From Streptomyces sp. NBC_01255 (GTDB lineage: Bacteria; Actinomycetota; Actinomycetes; Streptomycetales; Streptomycetaceae), in NCBI RefSeq assembly GCF_036226445.1, contig NZ_CP108474.1, forward strand, positions 744,001 to 808,000: a stretch of 64,000 nt of DNA, in the 5' to 3' direction. Both the position numbers and the translations under genes were made by a program. The notes under the pieces were generated by a model. That model was given only the letters and a program-made list of their open reading frames with translations, was not told the origin of the DNA and ran no database searches. Positions 33,692 to 42,839 of this stretch are shown here, piece after piece (the stretch's first letter is position 1; each line of letters begins with the position of its first letter).

Positions 33692-33726
33692 GCGGGGCCC
33701 GTGGCCGATCCGGCCACGGGCCCCGC
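33692..33726 (+). terminator. Terminator after the MarR gene
   Basis: GCGGGGCCCGTGGCC (33692-33706) and GGCCACGGGCCCCGC (33712-33726) are perfect 15-bp arms around a 5-nt loop, 42 nt after the stop. Confidence 0.9.
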
Positions 33727-33790
33727 TTCCGTCGGATCCCTTTACGGGCGGGCCGCACAGCGGTAACTTCCGGCCACGCAAGATGTTTCT

Positions 33791-33799
33791 GAAAGTTTC
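33791..33799 (+). promoter_or_regulatory. GAAAGTTTC dyad upstream of the alpha-amylase gene
   Basis: GAAA-G-TTTC lies 82 bp before the ATG, preceded by an overlapping TTTC half-site. Similar GAAA-N-TTTC boxes occur before actinomycete polysaccharide-hydrolase genes, where they act in substrate control. The nearby promoter hexamers are not clear. Confidence 0.35.
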
Positions 33800-33881
33800 C
33801 GACTGCGTTTCCAAAGGACCTCACAGCCCGTCAGGGGGCGAGCTCCGACCGGTGACGCGGCGGCCCTGCCTGGAGATTCAG

Positions 33882-36881
33882 ATGACACGCACCCGCAGAC
33901 GGCTGCCGGCCCGCCCGGTCGCCGCACTGGCGGCCGCCGCCGGCGTTCTCGGCCTGGTGGTCGCCTCGCCCCCCGGCGGGACCTCCCCCCGCACCGCACC
34001 GGTCGCGGCCGCCGCCGACAACACGGCCACGGTCTTCTACTGGACGAAGACGAAGAACTGGGCCCTCCACAACCTCCATTACGCGCCCGACGGCGGGTCC
34101 TGGACCACGGTCCCCGGCGTCGCCATGGAGGCCGCCTGTACGGACTGGGTGAAGAAGACCGTGACCCTCGGCACGGCCGCGGGCCTCCAGGCCACGTTCA
34201 ACAACGGCAGCGGCACCTGGGACAACAACGGCGGCAGGAACTACGCCCTCGGCACCGGCGCCATCACCGTCAAGGACGGGGTCGTCGCGCACTCCGACCC
34301 CTGCGCCGGAACCGAGCCGACCCCGACGCCCACTCCGTCAGCATCTGCCAAGGCCACGGTCTACTACTCGACCGAGGCGCTCGGCTGGTCCACCGTCAAC
34401 GTCCACTACCAGCCCGCGGGCGGCGCCTGGACGACCGCCCCCGGCGTCGGCATGCAGGCGGCGTGCGCCGGGTGGTGGAAGCGGGAGGTCGACCTCGGGA
34501 CAGCCGCCTCCCTCAAGGCCGCCTTCAACAACGGCAACGGCACCTGGGACAACAACCGCGGCTCGGACTACACGATCGGTACGGGCGTCAGCACCGTACG
34601 GAACAACGTGGTGACGGCGAACGCGTCCGACCCGTGCGCCGCCGCCGTGCCCGACACCCAGGCCCCGACGGCGCCCACCCGGGTCACCGCCGCCGCCGAC
34701 GGCGTCTCCGTCCTGCTCACCTGGGATCCCGCCATGGACGACCGCGGGGTGACGAGGTACCAGGTGACCCGGTCCGGCGGCAGTGGCGGCACGGTGGTGA
34801 CCGACGTCGGCTCCACCGTCTTCTCCGACACCGGACTCGCCGAACGGACCACGTACAGCTACACGGTGAAGGCCGTGGACGCCGCGGGGAACGTCTCCGC
34901 GGCCTCGGCCGCCGCGACCGCGACCACGGGCGACAAGCCGCAGACCCCCGCCGCCGGGAAGCCGCTCGGCACCGATCCGCGCAAGGACCCGATCTACTTC
35001 GTCCTCACCGCCCGCTTCAACGACGGCGACCCGTCGAACAACCGCGGCGGGAGCCAGCACACCAAGTCCGGCAACGCGGCCAACGACGACCCCATGTTCC
35101 GGGGCGACTTCAAGGGCCTCGTCCAGAAGCTGGACTACGTCAAGGGCCTCGGCTTCTCGGCGATATGGGTCACCCCGGTGGTCCTCAACCGCTCGGACTA
35201 CGGCTACCACGGCTACCACGGCTACGACTTCTACAAGGTCGACCCGCGCCTGGAGTCCGCCGGAGCCTCCTACCAGGACCTGATCGACGCCGCCCACGCC
35301 AAGGGCATGAAGATCTACCAGGACGTCGTCTACAACCACTCGTCCCGCTGGGGCGCCAAGGGCCTGTTCGTACCCACCGTGTACGGCGTCCGGGACAGCC
35401 AGTGGAGCTGGTACTACGACGAGAAGCAGCCCGGCTTCGAGTACGACGGCCTGACGGTCGACGCCAAGTCCGGTAAGTCATACTACAACGGCGACCTGTG
35501 GTCGACGGCCGAGCCGACCGGCAACACCTGCGTCAACTGGGGCAAACTGACCGGCGGGAAGAGCGCGGAGGGCTACATCGTCTACAACTGCCAGTGGCCG
35601 AGCCCCACGTCCGGCATGTTCCCGAAGAACCTCTTCCACCAGTGCTGGATCGGCAACTGGGAGGGTGAGGACTCGCGTTCCTGCTGGCTGCACGAGGACC
35701 TCGCCGACTTCAACAGCGAATCCCCCGCCGTGCAGAACTACTTGATCGGCGCCTACAACAAGTACATCGACATGGGCGTCGACGGATTCCGCGTCGACAC
35801 CGCCGTGCACATCCCCCGCACCACCTGGAACCGCCGCTTCCTGCCCGCGATCCAGGAGCGGGTGACGCAGCGTCACGGAGCGGAGGCCGCACGGAACTTC
35901 TTCGTCTTCGGCGAGGTCGCCGCCTTCGTCAACGACAAGTGGAACCGCGGCTCGGTGAACCACTCGGCGCAGTTCTTCACCTGGAAGGAGCGCAAGGAGT
36001 ACGACGCCGACGACGCCAAGGCCGCCCTGGAGATGTACGACTACGAGCAGCAGCAGGGCACGGGAAGCCAGCCCACCTCCACCAACGCCTTCCTCGACGG
36101 GAACACCTACCACGCCCCCGACCACAGCCGCTTCTCCGGCATGAACGTCATCGACATGCGCATGCACATGAACTTCGGTGACGCGTACAACGCCTTCTCC
36201 AACGGCAAGGACTCGGACGACAGCTACAACGACGCCACCTACAACGTCGTCTACGTCGACAGCCACGACTACGGCCCCAACAAGTCCAGCGAGCGGTACA
36301 CGGGCGGCACCGACGCCTGGGCCGAGAACATGTCGCTGATGTGGACCTTCCGCGGCATCCCGACGCTGTACTACGGCTCGGAGATCGAGTTCCAGAAGGG
36401 GAAGAAGATCGACTGCGGGCCGTCCTGCCCGCTCGCCACCACCGGCCGCGCGTACTTCGGCGACCACGTCGCCGGCTCCGTCACGGCCTCCGACTTCTCC
36501 CAGGTCTCGTCGGCCTCCGGGGCCGTGGCCACCACGCTCCAGCAGCCCCTGGCGCGGCACGTGCAGCGGCTCAACCAGATCCGCCGGGCGATCCCGGCCC
36601 TCCAGATGGGCCAGTACTCCACCGAGGGCATCCAGGGCGGCATGGCGTTCAAGCGCCGCTACACCAGCGGCACGACGGACAGCTTCGCCCTCGTCACGAT
36701 CTCGGGCGGCGCCACCTACACGGGCATCCCGAACGGCACGTACACCGACGCCGTCACGGGCGACGTGAAGACCGTCACCAACGGAACGCTCTCGGTCGGC
36801 GCGCCCGGCAAGGGCAATCTCCGGGTGTACGTCCTGAACGGCCCCGGCAGGATCGGAGCCGCGGGCCCGTACCTGAAGTAG
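33882..36881 (+). CDS. Secreted GH13 alpha-amylase with two CBM25 and one FnIII domain
   Basis: The protein has 999 residues. The signal peptide ends near AAAAD (about 44). Two CBM25 starch-binding modules follow (about 46-142 and 156-251; both have FNNG.GTWDNN), then a fibronectin-III domain (about 260-350) and a GH13 barrel from about 368. Catalytic residues are Asp639 (GFRVDTAVH), Glu678 (FGEVAAF) and Asp796 (VDSHDYG). The order CBM25-CBM25-FnIII-GH13 suits digestion of raw starch granules outside the cell. GGAG lies 6 nt before the chosen ATG. Terminators flank the gene on both sides, so it is monocistronic. Confidence 0.9.
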   Translation: MTRTRRRLPARPVAALAAAAGVLGLVVASPPGGTSPRTAPVAAAADNTATVFYWTKTKNWALHNLHYAPDGGSWTTVPGVAMEAACTDWVKKTVTLGTAAGLQATFNNGSGTWDNNGGRNYALGTGAITVKDGVVAHSDPCAGTEPTPTPTPSASAKATVYYSTEALGWSTVNVHYQPAGGAWTTAPGVGMQAACAGWWKREVDLGTAASLKAAFNNGNGTWDNNRGSDYTIGTGVSTVRNNVVTANASDPCAAAVPDTQAPTAPTRVTAAADGVSVLLTWDPAMDDRGVTRYQVTRSGGSGGTVVTDVGSTVFSDTGLAERTTYSYTVKAVDAAGNVSAASAAATATTGDKPQTPAAGKPLGTDPRKDPIYFVLTARFNDGDPSNNRGGSQHTKSGNAANDDPMFRGDFKGLVQKLDYVKGLGFSAIWVTPVVLNRSDYGYHGYHGYDFYKVDPRLESAGASYQDLIDAAHAKGMKIYQDVVYNHSSRWGAKGLFVPTVYGVRDSQWSWYYDEKQPGFEYDGLTVDAKSGKSYYNGDLWSTAEPTGNTCVNWGKLTGGKSAEGYIVYNCQWPSPTSGMFPKNLFHQCWIGNWEGEDSRSCWLHEDLADFNSESPAVQNYLIGAYNKYIDMGVDGFRVDTAVHIPRTTWNRRFLPAIQERVTQRHGAEAARNFFVFGEVAAFVNDKWNRGSVNHSAQFFTWKERKEYDADDAKAALEMYDYEQQQGTGSQPTSTNAFLDGNTYHAPDHSRFSGMNVIDMRMHMNFGDAYNAFSNGKDSDDSYNDATYNVVYVDSHDYGPNKSSERYTGGTDAWAENMSLMWTFRGIPTLYYGSEIEFQKGKKIDCGPSCPLATTGRAYFGDHVAGSVTASDFSQVSSASGAVATTLQQPLARHVQRLNQIRRAIPALQMGQYSTEGIQGGMAFKRRYTSGTTDSFALVTISGGATYTGIPNGTYTDAVTGDVKTVTNGTLSVGAPGKGNLRVYVLNGPGRIGAAGPYLK

Positions 36882-36887
36882 CGGACA

Positions 36888-36919
36888 CCGTACGGGGCGG
36901 GGGCACCCGCCCCGTACGG
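36888..36919. terminator. Bidirectional terminator between alpha-amylase and TetR genes
   Basis: CCGTACGGGGCGGG (36888-36901) and CCCGCCCCGTACGG (36906-36919) are perfect 14-bp arms with a 4-nt loop, fitting exactly between two convergent stop codons. Confidence 0.92.
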
Positions 36920-37543
36920 TCACTCCCGCCCCGCACCCAGGGGCGTGCGGTGCAGGGTGACGAGGAGGAGCCAGACCCGCCCGGCGACACCGGTGGGGGT
37001 GCCCTCGACAAGGCCGTGCAGCCAGTCGGCGAGGACTCCCGCGAAGGTCGCGGCCACGGCCGAGGCGATCAGTTCCGGCTCGGGAGCACCGACCAGGGTG
37101 CGCTCGGCGAGGCTGCGGGCCCGCAGGTCGTGATGGAGCACGCGCCCGAGCGGGCCGCCACCGCCCGGGCTCAACAGGGCTCGGTAGAGGGGGGCGTGCG
37201 GGGCGAGGCCCTCGAAGAAGGCGGTCAGCGCGGGCGGCGGGACCGCCGGGTCGGGGACGCCGCGCCAGGCGTGCAGGGCGTCCACCGCGTCCCGGACGAC
37301 GTCGGCGCAGGCATCGACGGCCAGCGCCTCCAGGTCGGCGTAGTGGACGTAGAAGGTGGCACGGCCGACCCCGGCCCTGCGGACCAGCGCGGCGGTGGTG
37401 ACCTCCGCCAGTGGACGTTCCACGCACTCGTCGAGGAGTGCTTGTCGCAGCTTGGCCCGCGTACGGGCGGCCCGGGGGTCCCCCGGCGCCGCGCCCCCCG
37501 GCGCCGCACCCCCCGGCGCCGCGTCTCCCGGCATCGGGGTCAC
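36920..37543 (-). CDS. TetR-family regulator
   Basis: The 207-residue protein has a Gly/Ala/Pro-rich N-terminal tail, a TetR helix-turn-helix (about 24-70; LLDECVERPLAEVTTAALVRR, then GRATFYVHYADLEAL) and a helical C-domain. The GTG start overlaps the stop of the DUF1304 gene by 4 nt (ATG at 37534 is an alternative). It is co-transcribed as second gene after DUF1304 and probably represses its own operon through the twin operators at 37930-37964. Confidence 0.83.
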   Translation of the reverse strand: MTPMPGDAAPGGAAPGGAAPGDPRAARTRAKLRQALLDECVERPLAEVTTAALVRRAGVGRATFYVHYADLEALAVDACADVVRDAVDALHAWRGVPDPAVPPPALTAFFEGLAPHAPLYRALLSPGGGGPLGRVLHHDLRARSLAERTLVGAPEPELIASAVAATFAGVLADWLHGLVEGTPTGVAGRVWLLLVTLHRTPLGAGRE

Positions 37544-37902
37544 CGGCTCAGCAGCACGGCGGCGAGGGCCAGCGCGCCGGGCAGCGCCTGGGCGACGAAG
37601 ATGCGGCGGTTCGCGGTGGCACCGCCGTACAGGCCCGCGGCGACCACGAAGGCCAGGAAGAACACCGTGACCCTGAACCCCGTCGGATCGTCGGCGACGA
37701 GTCCCCAGACGAGGCCGGCGGCCAGGAAGCCGTTGTAGAGGCCCTGGTTGGCGGCGAGCGGCGCGGTGGCGCGGGCCATGTCGGCGTCGAAGCCCGACAG
37801 CGCGCGGCCCGGCTTCCGCTCCCACAGGAACATCTCCAGAACCAGGATGTACGCGTGCAGGGCAGCCACCAGGCCCACCAGCACGTTCGCCGTCGTCTCC
37901 AT
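37540..37902 (-). CDS. DUF1304 small membrane protein
   Basis: The 120-residue protein has four predicted transmembrane helices and the DUF1304 hallmark near the end of helix 1 (MFLWERKPGRALSGF), followed by NQGLYNGFLAAGLVWG. The biochemical role of this family is not established. AGGAG lies 6 nt before the ATG at 37902; an adjacent ATG at 37905 is possible. It is the first gene of an operon with its TetR. Confidence 0.85.
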   Translation of the reverse strand: METTANVLVGLVAALHAYILVLEMFLWERKPGRALSGFDADMARATAPLAANQGLYNGFLAAGLVWGLVADDPTGFRVTVFFLAFVVAAGLYGGATANRRIFVAQALPGALALAAVLLSR

Positions 37903-37929
37903 CATTCTCTCCTCACCACACACACTTCC

Positions 37930-37964
37930 TGGACAGCTGTCCATCATACATGGACACCTGTCCA
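37930..37964 (-). promoter_or_regulatory. Twin TetR operators before DUF1304
   Basis: TGGACAGCTGTCCA (37930-37943) is a perfect palindrome. TGGACACCTGTCCA (37951-37964) is the same site with one asymmetric centre. Their centres are 21 bp apart, two helical turns, so two dimers would bind the same DNA face. The flanks TTCCTGGACAG and CTGTCCAGGAA extend the symmetry over the whole unit. Confidence 0.8.
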
Positions 37965-38130
37965 GGAAATCTCGCTCTTTTGACGCTGTTCGGTCAATAG
38001 TGCGTAACGCGAACGGGCTTCTCGGACAGAATGCTTCCTTCCGCCTCGCGAGTCTGGGATCTTGCGTCCACCCCACACATCACAGGGCCCGGCGGGCGCC
38101 ACACGCGCCACCGGGTCATCGGAGGACGCA

Positions 38131-39966
38131 TTGTTTTCCCAGATATCCAGCCGGTTGAGACTCTCGGCCATCGCCGTCGCGACCCTCGGTACGACCGTGG
38201 CGCTCGCCGCTCCCGCCGGATTCGCCCAGGCAGCACCGTCGGACACCGCGCCCGTCGCGGCCCGTTCGGCGGGGGCGACACAGGCCACCACGGCGCAGAC
38301 CGCCCCCTCGACCGCCGCCGCACCGGCGGCCTGGGCCGCGGGCACCCGCGCCTACCTCGTGATCACCGCGCCGGGCGGCACCTCCGCCGTCAGCGGCGCC
38401 GTGACGAGCAACGGCGGTTCGGTCTTCGCCACGTACGACGCGATCGGCGTGATCGTGGCGCACTCGACATCCGCGTCGTTCGCCTCGTCGATGCGCACGG
38501 TCGGCGGCGTCCAGCAGGTCGGGGCGACCCGTACGTCCGACGTCCCGGCCGACGCCTACAGCCCGGCCCTCCCGGCCAACCCGTCGCAGTCCACGACGAC
38601 GCTGACGGAGTCCAACCGCTGGGACATGACGCAGATCAAGGCCGACCAGGCCTGGGCCGTCACCACCGGTTCGGCGTCGGTGAAGGTCGGCGTCCTCGAC
38701 ACCGGCGTTGACGACCAGCACCAGGACATCGCGCCCAACTTCAACGCCGCCGACTCGGCGTCCTGCGCCTACGGCAAGGCGGACACCCGCGCCGGCGCCT
38801 GGCGTGACGTCGGCACCCACGGCACGCACGTCGCGGGCACGATCGCGGCGGCGAAGAACAGCAAGGGCGTCATCGGCGTCGCGCCGGGCGTGAAGATCTC
38901 CTCGGTCCGCATCGCGGAGCCGACGAGCAGCCTGTTCTTCGCGGAGAACACGATCTGCGGCTTCATGTGGGCCGGTGACCACGGCTTCAAGGTCACCAAC
39001 AACAGCTACTACACGGACCCGTGGGCGTTCAACTGCCCGGACAACGTGGACCAGGCCGCCATCATCGAGGGCGTCCGCCGCGCCCAGGCGTACGCCGAGG
39101 GCAAGGGCTCGCTCCAGGTGGCCGCCGCCGGCAACTCCAACTACGACCTGGCGAACAAGACGACCGACTCCGAGTCCCCCAACGACTCGACGCCGGTCAC
39201 CCGCACCATCACCAATGCCTGCATCGACATCCCGACGGAGCTCCCGGGCGTCGTGACCGTCGCCGCGCAGGGCAACGGCGGCGCCAAGGCCTCGTACTCG
39301 AACTTCGGCAACAGCGTCATCGACATCGCGGCCCCCGGCGGCGACGGCGCCTCCGGTGTCTACTCGACGCTCCCGGGCGGCAAGTACGGCAACATGAACG
39401 GCACGTCGATGGCCTCCCCGCACGTGGCGGGCGTCGCCGCGCTCATCGCGAGCGTGAACCCGACGTTCACCCCGGCGCAGATCCGGGACCAGCTCGGCGT
39501 CCAGGCCACGGACCGCGCGTGCCCCTCGGACACCCGCTGCACCGGCACCACCACCAAGAACGGCTTCTTCGGCGAAGGCGCGGTCGACGCCCTGAAGGCC
39601 GTCGGGGGCACCACCCTGCCGCCCGGCGCGTACTTCGAGAACCTGAACGACTTCACCATCACCGACAACGGGACGGTGGAGAGCCCCATCACGGTCAGCG
39701 GGCAGACGGGCAACGCCCCGGCGACCCTCAAGCTCGGCGTGGACATCAAGCACACGTACATCGGTGACCTGAAGGTCGACCTGGTGGCCCCGGACGGCAC
39801 CGTCTACACGGTGCACAACAGGACCGGCAGCGGTACGGACAACATCGTCCAGACGTTCACCGTCAACGCCTCGGCGGAGGTCGCCAACGGTGTCTGGAAG
39901 CTTCGCGTGAACGACAACGCGAGCCAGGACACGGGCAAGATCGACGCCTGGAACCTGACCTTCTGA
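38131..39966 (+). CDS. Secreted S8 subtilisin-type protease with P domain
   Basis: The 611-residue secreted protease has a signal peptide (about 1-35) and a pro-region of about 100 residues. The S8 catalytic domain carries Asp190 (VLDTGVD), His230 (HGTHVAG) and Ser426 (NGTSMASPH). A proprotein-convertase P domain ends the protein (about 510-611; GDLKVDLVAPDGT, GVWKLRVNDNASQDTG). No ATG precedes the signal peptide. GGAGGA sits 5 nt before the TTG at 38131, so TTG is the start, which is rare and may limit translation. The hairpin at 39998-40030 terminates it. Confidence 0.88.
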   Translation: MFSQISSRLRLSAIAVATLGTTVALAAPAGFAQAAPSDTAPVAARSAGATQATTAQTAPSTAAAPAAWAAGTRAYLVITAPGGTSAVSGAVTSNGGSVFATYDAIGVIVAHSTSASFASSMRTVGGVQQVGATRTSDVPADAYSPALPANPSQSTTTLTESNRWDMTQIKADQAWAVTTGSASVKVGVLDTGVDDQHQDIAPNFNAADSASCAYGKADTRAGAWRDVGTHGTHVAGTIAAAKNSKGVIGVAPGVKISSVRIAEPTSSLFFAENTICGFMWAGDHGFKVTNNSYYTDPWAFNCPDNVDQAAIIEGVRRAQAYAEGKGSLQVAAAGNSNYDLANKTTDSESPNDSTPVTRTITNACIDIPTELPGVVTVAAQGNGGAKASYSNFGNSVIDIAAPGGDGASGVYSTLPGGKYGNMNGTSMASPHVAGVAALIASVNPTFTPAQIRDQLGVQATDRACPSDTRCTGTTTKNGFFGEGAVDALKAVGGTTLPPGAYFENLNDFTITDNGTVESPITVSGQTGNAPATLKLGVDIKHTYIGDLKVDLVAPDGTVYTVHNRTGSGTDNIVQTFTVNASAEVANGVWKLRVNDNASQDTGKIDAWNLTF

Positions 39967-39997
39967 CACGGCGGTTCCGTCAGCGCGTGACCCCTTG

Positions 39998-40030
39998 ACG
40001 GGGCCGGAGTCCACTGGGCTCCGGCCCCGT
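39998..40030 (+). terminator. Terminator after the S8 protease gene
   Basis: ACGGGGCCGGAG (39998-40009) and CTCCGGCCCCGT (40019-40030) are perfect 12-bp arms with a 9-nt loop. Confidence 0.88.
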
Positions 40031-40096
40031 TCGCGTGCCCGCGGGAAAAAGTCCGTACCGAGGGGTAGGCCTGCCCCGGACCCTTGCTATACGTTC

Positions 40097-40127
40097 CGTC
40101 TAACAAGTCTGCTAGACGCAGCGTCTA
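40097..40127 (+). promoter_or_regulatory. TetR-type dyads upstream of the diiron oxygenase gene
   Basis: TAGACGC-A-GCGTCTA (40113-40127) is a perfect dyad. A third half-site CGTCTA (40097-40102) makes a wider inverted pair with its left arm. A TATACG element (40088-40093) lies just upstream and may be a -10 box. Sites of this form are typical of TetR repressors; the regulator is not adjacent. Confidence 0.6.
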
Positions 40128-40171
40128 ATAAGCGCCCGATCCGCCGGCCACGCGATCCAAGGAGCCGCACC

Positions 40172-41083
40172 ATGGCAAGCAGCACCGTCCGCCCGGAGCC
40201 CGAGGATCAGTACGACAACTCCACGGCCGAGCGACTGCTCCGGTCCGCTGCGAAGCTGTCGTACGACCCCGCCGTCGACGTCGACTGGGACACCCCGCTC
40301 GACAAGGACTTCCACGGCCAGAGCCCCGAGTGGAACTCCCTCTACGGCACCGCGTACTGGAACGAGATGACCGAGGAGCAGCGCAAGGAGCTGACCCGGC
40401 AGGAGACCGCCTCGGTGGCGAGCACCGGCATCTGGTTCGAGATGATCCTCCAGCAGATGGTGCTCCGCGACATCTACCGCATGGATCACACCGATCCGCG
40501 GTTCCAGTGGGCCCTCACGGAGATCGCCGACGAGTGCCGGCACTCGATCATGTTCGCCCGGGGCTCCGAGAAGCTCGGCGCGCCCGCGTACCGGCCCAAG
40601 CGGGCCGTGCTGGAACTCGGCCGCTTCATGAAGACCGTCGGCTTCGGCGAAGCCGCGTACGCCGGCATCCTCGTCGCCGAGGAGGTCCTCGACGTCATGC
40701 AGCGCGACTGGATGCGCGACGAGCGGGTCGTCCCCTTCGTGCGCACCATCAGCAACATCCATGTCGTCGAGGAATCCCGGCACATGAAGTTCGCCCGGGA
40801 CGAGACGCGCCGCAACCTCGCCCGCGCGAGTAGGGCGCGCCGCCGCTTCCAGGCCCTCGTGGTCGCCATCGCCGCGTACTACATCATCACCAGCCTGGTG
40901 AACCCGGAGGTGTACGTGCGGGCCGGACTCGACCCCGAGCGGGCCCGCCGCGAGGCGGCCGCCAACGAGCACTACAAGGCACAGCTGCGCGCCAGTTGCT
41001 CCGGACTGATGGAGTTCCTGGCCGACGTCGGGATGCTGACCCGGCCCGCCATGTTCTTCTACCGGCGCGCCCACCTCGTCTGA
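40172..41083 (+). CDS. AurF-like non-heme diiron oxygenase
   Basis: The 303-residue protein matches the p-aminobenzoate N-oxygenase (AurF)/diiron oxygenase family. The carboxylate-bridged metal site is complete in sequence: Glu90 (IWFEMIL), Glu121-X2-His124 (DECRH), Glu170/171 (LVAEEVLD), His197 (NIHVVE) and Glu201-X2-His204 (ESRH). AurF oxidises arylamines to nitro groups, while other members act on different substrates. The substrate here is unknown. AAGGAG lies 7 nt before the ATG. FprB, a ferredoxin-fused reductase, starts 48 bp downstream and probably supplies electrons. Confidence 0.82.
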   Translation: MASSTVRPEPEDQYDNSTAERLLRSAAKLSYDPAVDVDWDTPLDKDFHGQSPEWNSLYGTAYWNEMTEEQRKELTRQETASVASTGIWFEMILQQMVLRDIYRMDHTDPRFQWALTEIADECRHSIMFARGSEKLGAPAYRPKRAVLELGRFMKTVGFGEAAYAGILVAEEVLDVMQRDWMRDERVVPFVRTISNIHVVEESRHMKFARDETRRNLARASRARRRFQALVVAIAAYYIITSLVNPEVYVRAGLDPERARREAAANEHYKAQLRASCSGLMEFLADVGMLTRPAMFFYRRAHLV

Positions 41084-41131
41084 CCCCTCCGAGCCGAGCG
41101 CCTCCGAGCCGAGTAGAGCAGAGCCGACGAC

Positions 41132-42799
41132 ATGACCTACGCGATCACCCAGACCTGCTGCAACGACGCGACCTGCGTCGCCGTCTGCCCGGTCAACTGC
41201 ATCCATCCGACGCCCGGGGAACCGGACTTCGGCACCACGGAGATGCTGTACATCGACCCCAAGGCCTGCATCGACTGCGGCGCCTGCGCCGACGCCTGCC
41301 CCGTCGACGCGATCTTCCCGGCGGACCGCCTCACCGGACGGCTGCGGGAGTACGAGGCGATCAACGCGGACTACTACGCCGACCGGACGCCCGAACCGGC
41401 CGTGGCCTCGCCCAACTTCCACTCCTGGGGCGCCCCTTCCTTCCCCCGCTCGCTGCCCTCCGACTTCGCCCCGCTGCGCATCGCGGTCGTCGGCACGGGC
41501 CCCGCCGGCATGTACGCCGCCGAGGACCTGCTGCTGCACACGAACGCCGAGGTGACGCTGATCGACCGGCTCCCGGTCGCCGGCGGTCTCCTCCGCTACG
41601 GCGTGGCGCCGGATCACCCGGCGACCAAGGGCGCCGGGGAGGCCTTCGCCCGCTTCCACTCCCACCCCCGCGTCCGGCTGCGGCTGGGCGTGGAGATCGG
41701 CCGGGACGTCTCCGTCGAGGAACTCGCCGCACACCACGACGCGGTGATCTACGCGGTGGGCGCGCCCGCCGACCGGCGGCTCGGCATCCCCGGCGAGGAT
41801 CTGCCGGGCAGCGTCGCCGCCACCTCCGTCGTCTCCTGGTACAACGCCCACCCCGAGACCGGCGCGGACGCGGTCGACGTGTCGGCCGGGCGGGTCGTGA
41901 TCGTGGGCAACGGCAACGTGGCCCTCGACGTCGCCCGCGTCCTCGTCATGGACCCCGACGCCCTCGCCGCCACCGACATCGCCGACCACGCCCTCGCCGC
42001 GCTGCGCGGCACGCGGGTGCGGGAGGTGGTGCTGCTGGGCCGCCGGGGCCCCGAGCACGCGGCGTACACGTCGTCCGAACTGCTCGCCCTGAAGCACCTG
42101 TCGGGGGTGGAACTGCTCGTCGACGACCGGGACCCGCGGACCGGGGAGACGATCGACACGGCCGCGCCCGGGGACAGGGCCGCGCTCCTGCGGGACGTGC
42201 CCCGCGAGGCGGTGGACTGGACACGGGAGCCCGCGCGGGACCGGCGCAGGATCGTCCTGCGCTTCCACTCGGCGCCGGTCGAGGCACTCGGGACGGAGCG
42301 GGTACGGGCGGTCCGGGTGACGGGGAGCACGGAGGACGGAGCGCCGGCAGCCACGGAGATCGGGGCGGGCCTGCTCGTCCGGGCGATCGGCTACCGCGGT
42401 GTGCGTCTGGCGGGGCTGCCCTTCGACGAGGCCACCGGCACCGTGCCCCACGAGGCCGGACGGGTCACCGGACTGCCCGGCGGCTATGTCGTCGGCTGGA
42501 TCAAGCGGGGGCCCTCCGGGGGCATCGGGGCCAACCGGGCGTGCGCGGAGGAGACGGTCGGGACGCTGCTCGCGGACGCGGTCGCGGGCGCGCTGCCCTC
42601 CCCTACGGGCACGCCGCAGGCCTTCCGCAAGCTGGTGCGGAGCCGCAGCGCCGGTCTCGTCGACGCGCGCGGTCTCGCGGCCATCGACCGTGCCGAGCGG
42701 GCACGGGGCCGGGACGCCGGGCGCCCCCGGGTCAAGCTGGCGACGGTGCCGGAACTCGTCGCGGCGGCGCGGGGCAAACGGTGGCGCAGGCCGGTGTGA
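41132..42799 (+). CDS. fprB: Ferredoxin-NADP reductase with N-terminal ferredoxin (FprB)
   Basis: The 555-residue protein has an N-terminal ferredoxin (about 1-65) with two cysteine clusters (CCNDATCVAVCP and CIDCGACADACP). An adrenodoxin-reductase-like flavoprotein follows, with FAD motif GTGPAG (about 127), the segment GGLLRYGVAPDHPATK and NADP motif VGNGNVALDVARVL. Domain order and length match mycobacterial FprB. It passes electrons from NADPH to iron-sulfur or diiron partners. The gene follows the AurF-like oxygenase closely on the same strand, which suggests a dedicated two-component oxygenase. Confidence 0.9.
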   Translation: MTYAITQTCCNDATCVAVCPVNCIHPTPGEPDFGTTEMLYIDPKACIDCGACADACPVDAIFPADRLTGRLREYEAINADYYADRTPEPAVASPNFHSWGAPSFPRSLPSDFAPLRIAVVGTGPAGMYAAEDLLLHTNAEVTLIDRLPVAGGLLRYGVAPDHPATKGAGEAFARFHSHPRVRLRLGVEIGRDVSVEELAAHHDAVIYAVGAPADRRLGIPGEDLPGSVAATSVVSWYNAHPETGADAVDVSAGRVVIVGNGNVALDVARVLVMDPDALAATDIADHALAALRGTRVREVVLLGRRGPEHAAYTSSELLALKHLSGVELLVDDRDPRTGETIDTAAPGDRAALLRDVPREAVDWTREPARDRRRIVLRFHSAPVEALGTERVRAVRVTGSTEDGAPAATEIGAGLLVRAIGYRGVRLAGLPFDEATGTVPHEAGRVTGLPGGYVVGWIKRGPSGGIGANRACAEETVGTLLADAVAGALPSPTGTPQAFRKLVRSRSAGLVDARGLAAIDRAERARGRDAGRPRVKLATVPELVAAARGKRWRRPV

Positions 42800-42811
42800 C
42801 GCGTGGGGTGT

Positions 42812-42833
42812 CCGGCCCGGGACGGCGGGCCGG
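42812..42833. terminator. Hairpin between fprB and the Cyt-like gene
   Basis: CCGGCCCG (42812-42819) and CGGGCCGG (42826-42833) are perfect 8-bp arms with a 6-nt loop, placed between two convergent genes. Confidence 0.65.
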
Positions 42834-42839
42834 TACGGC

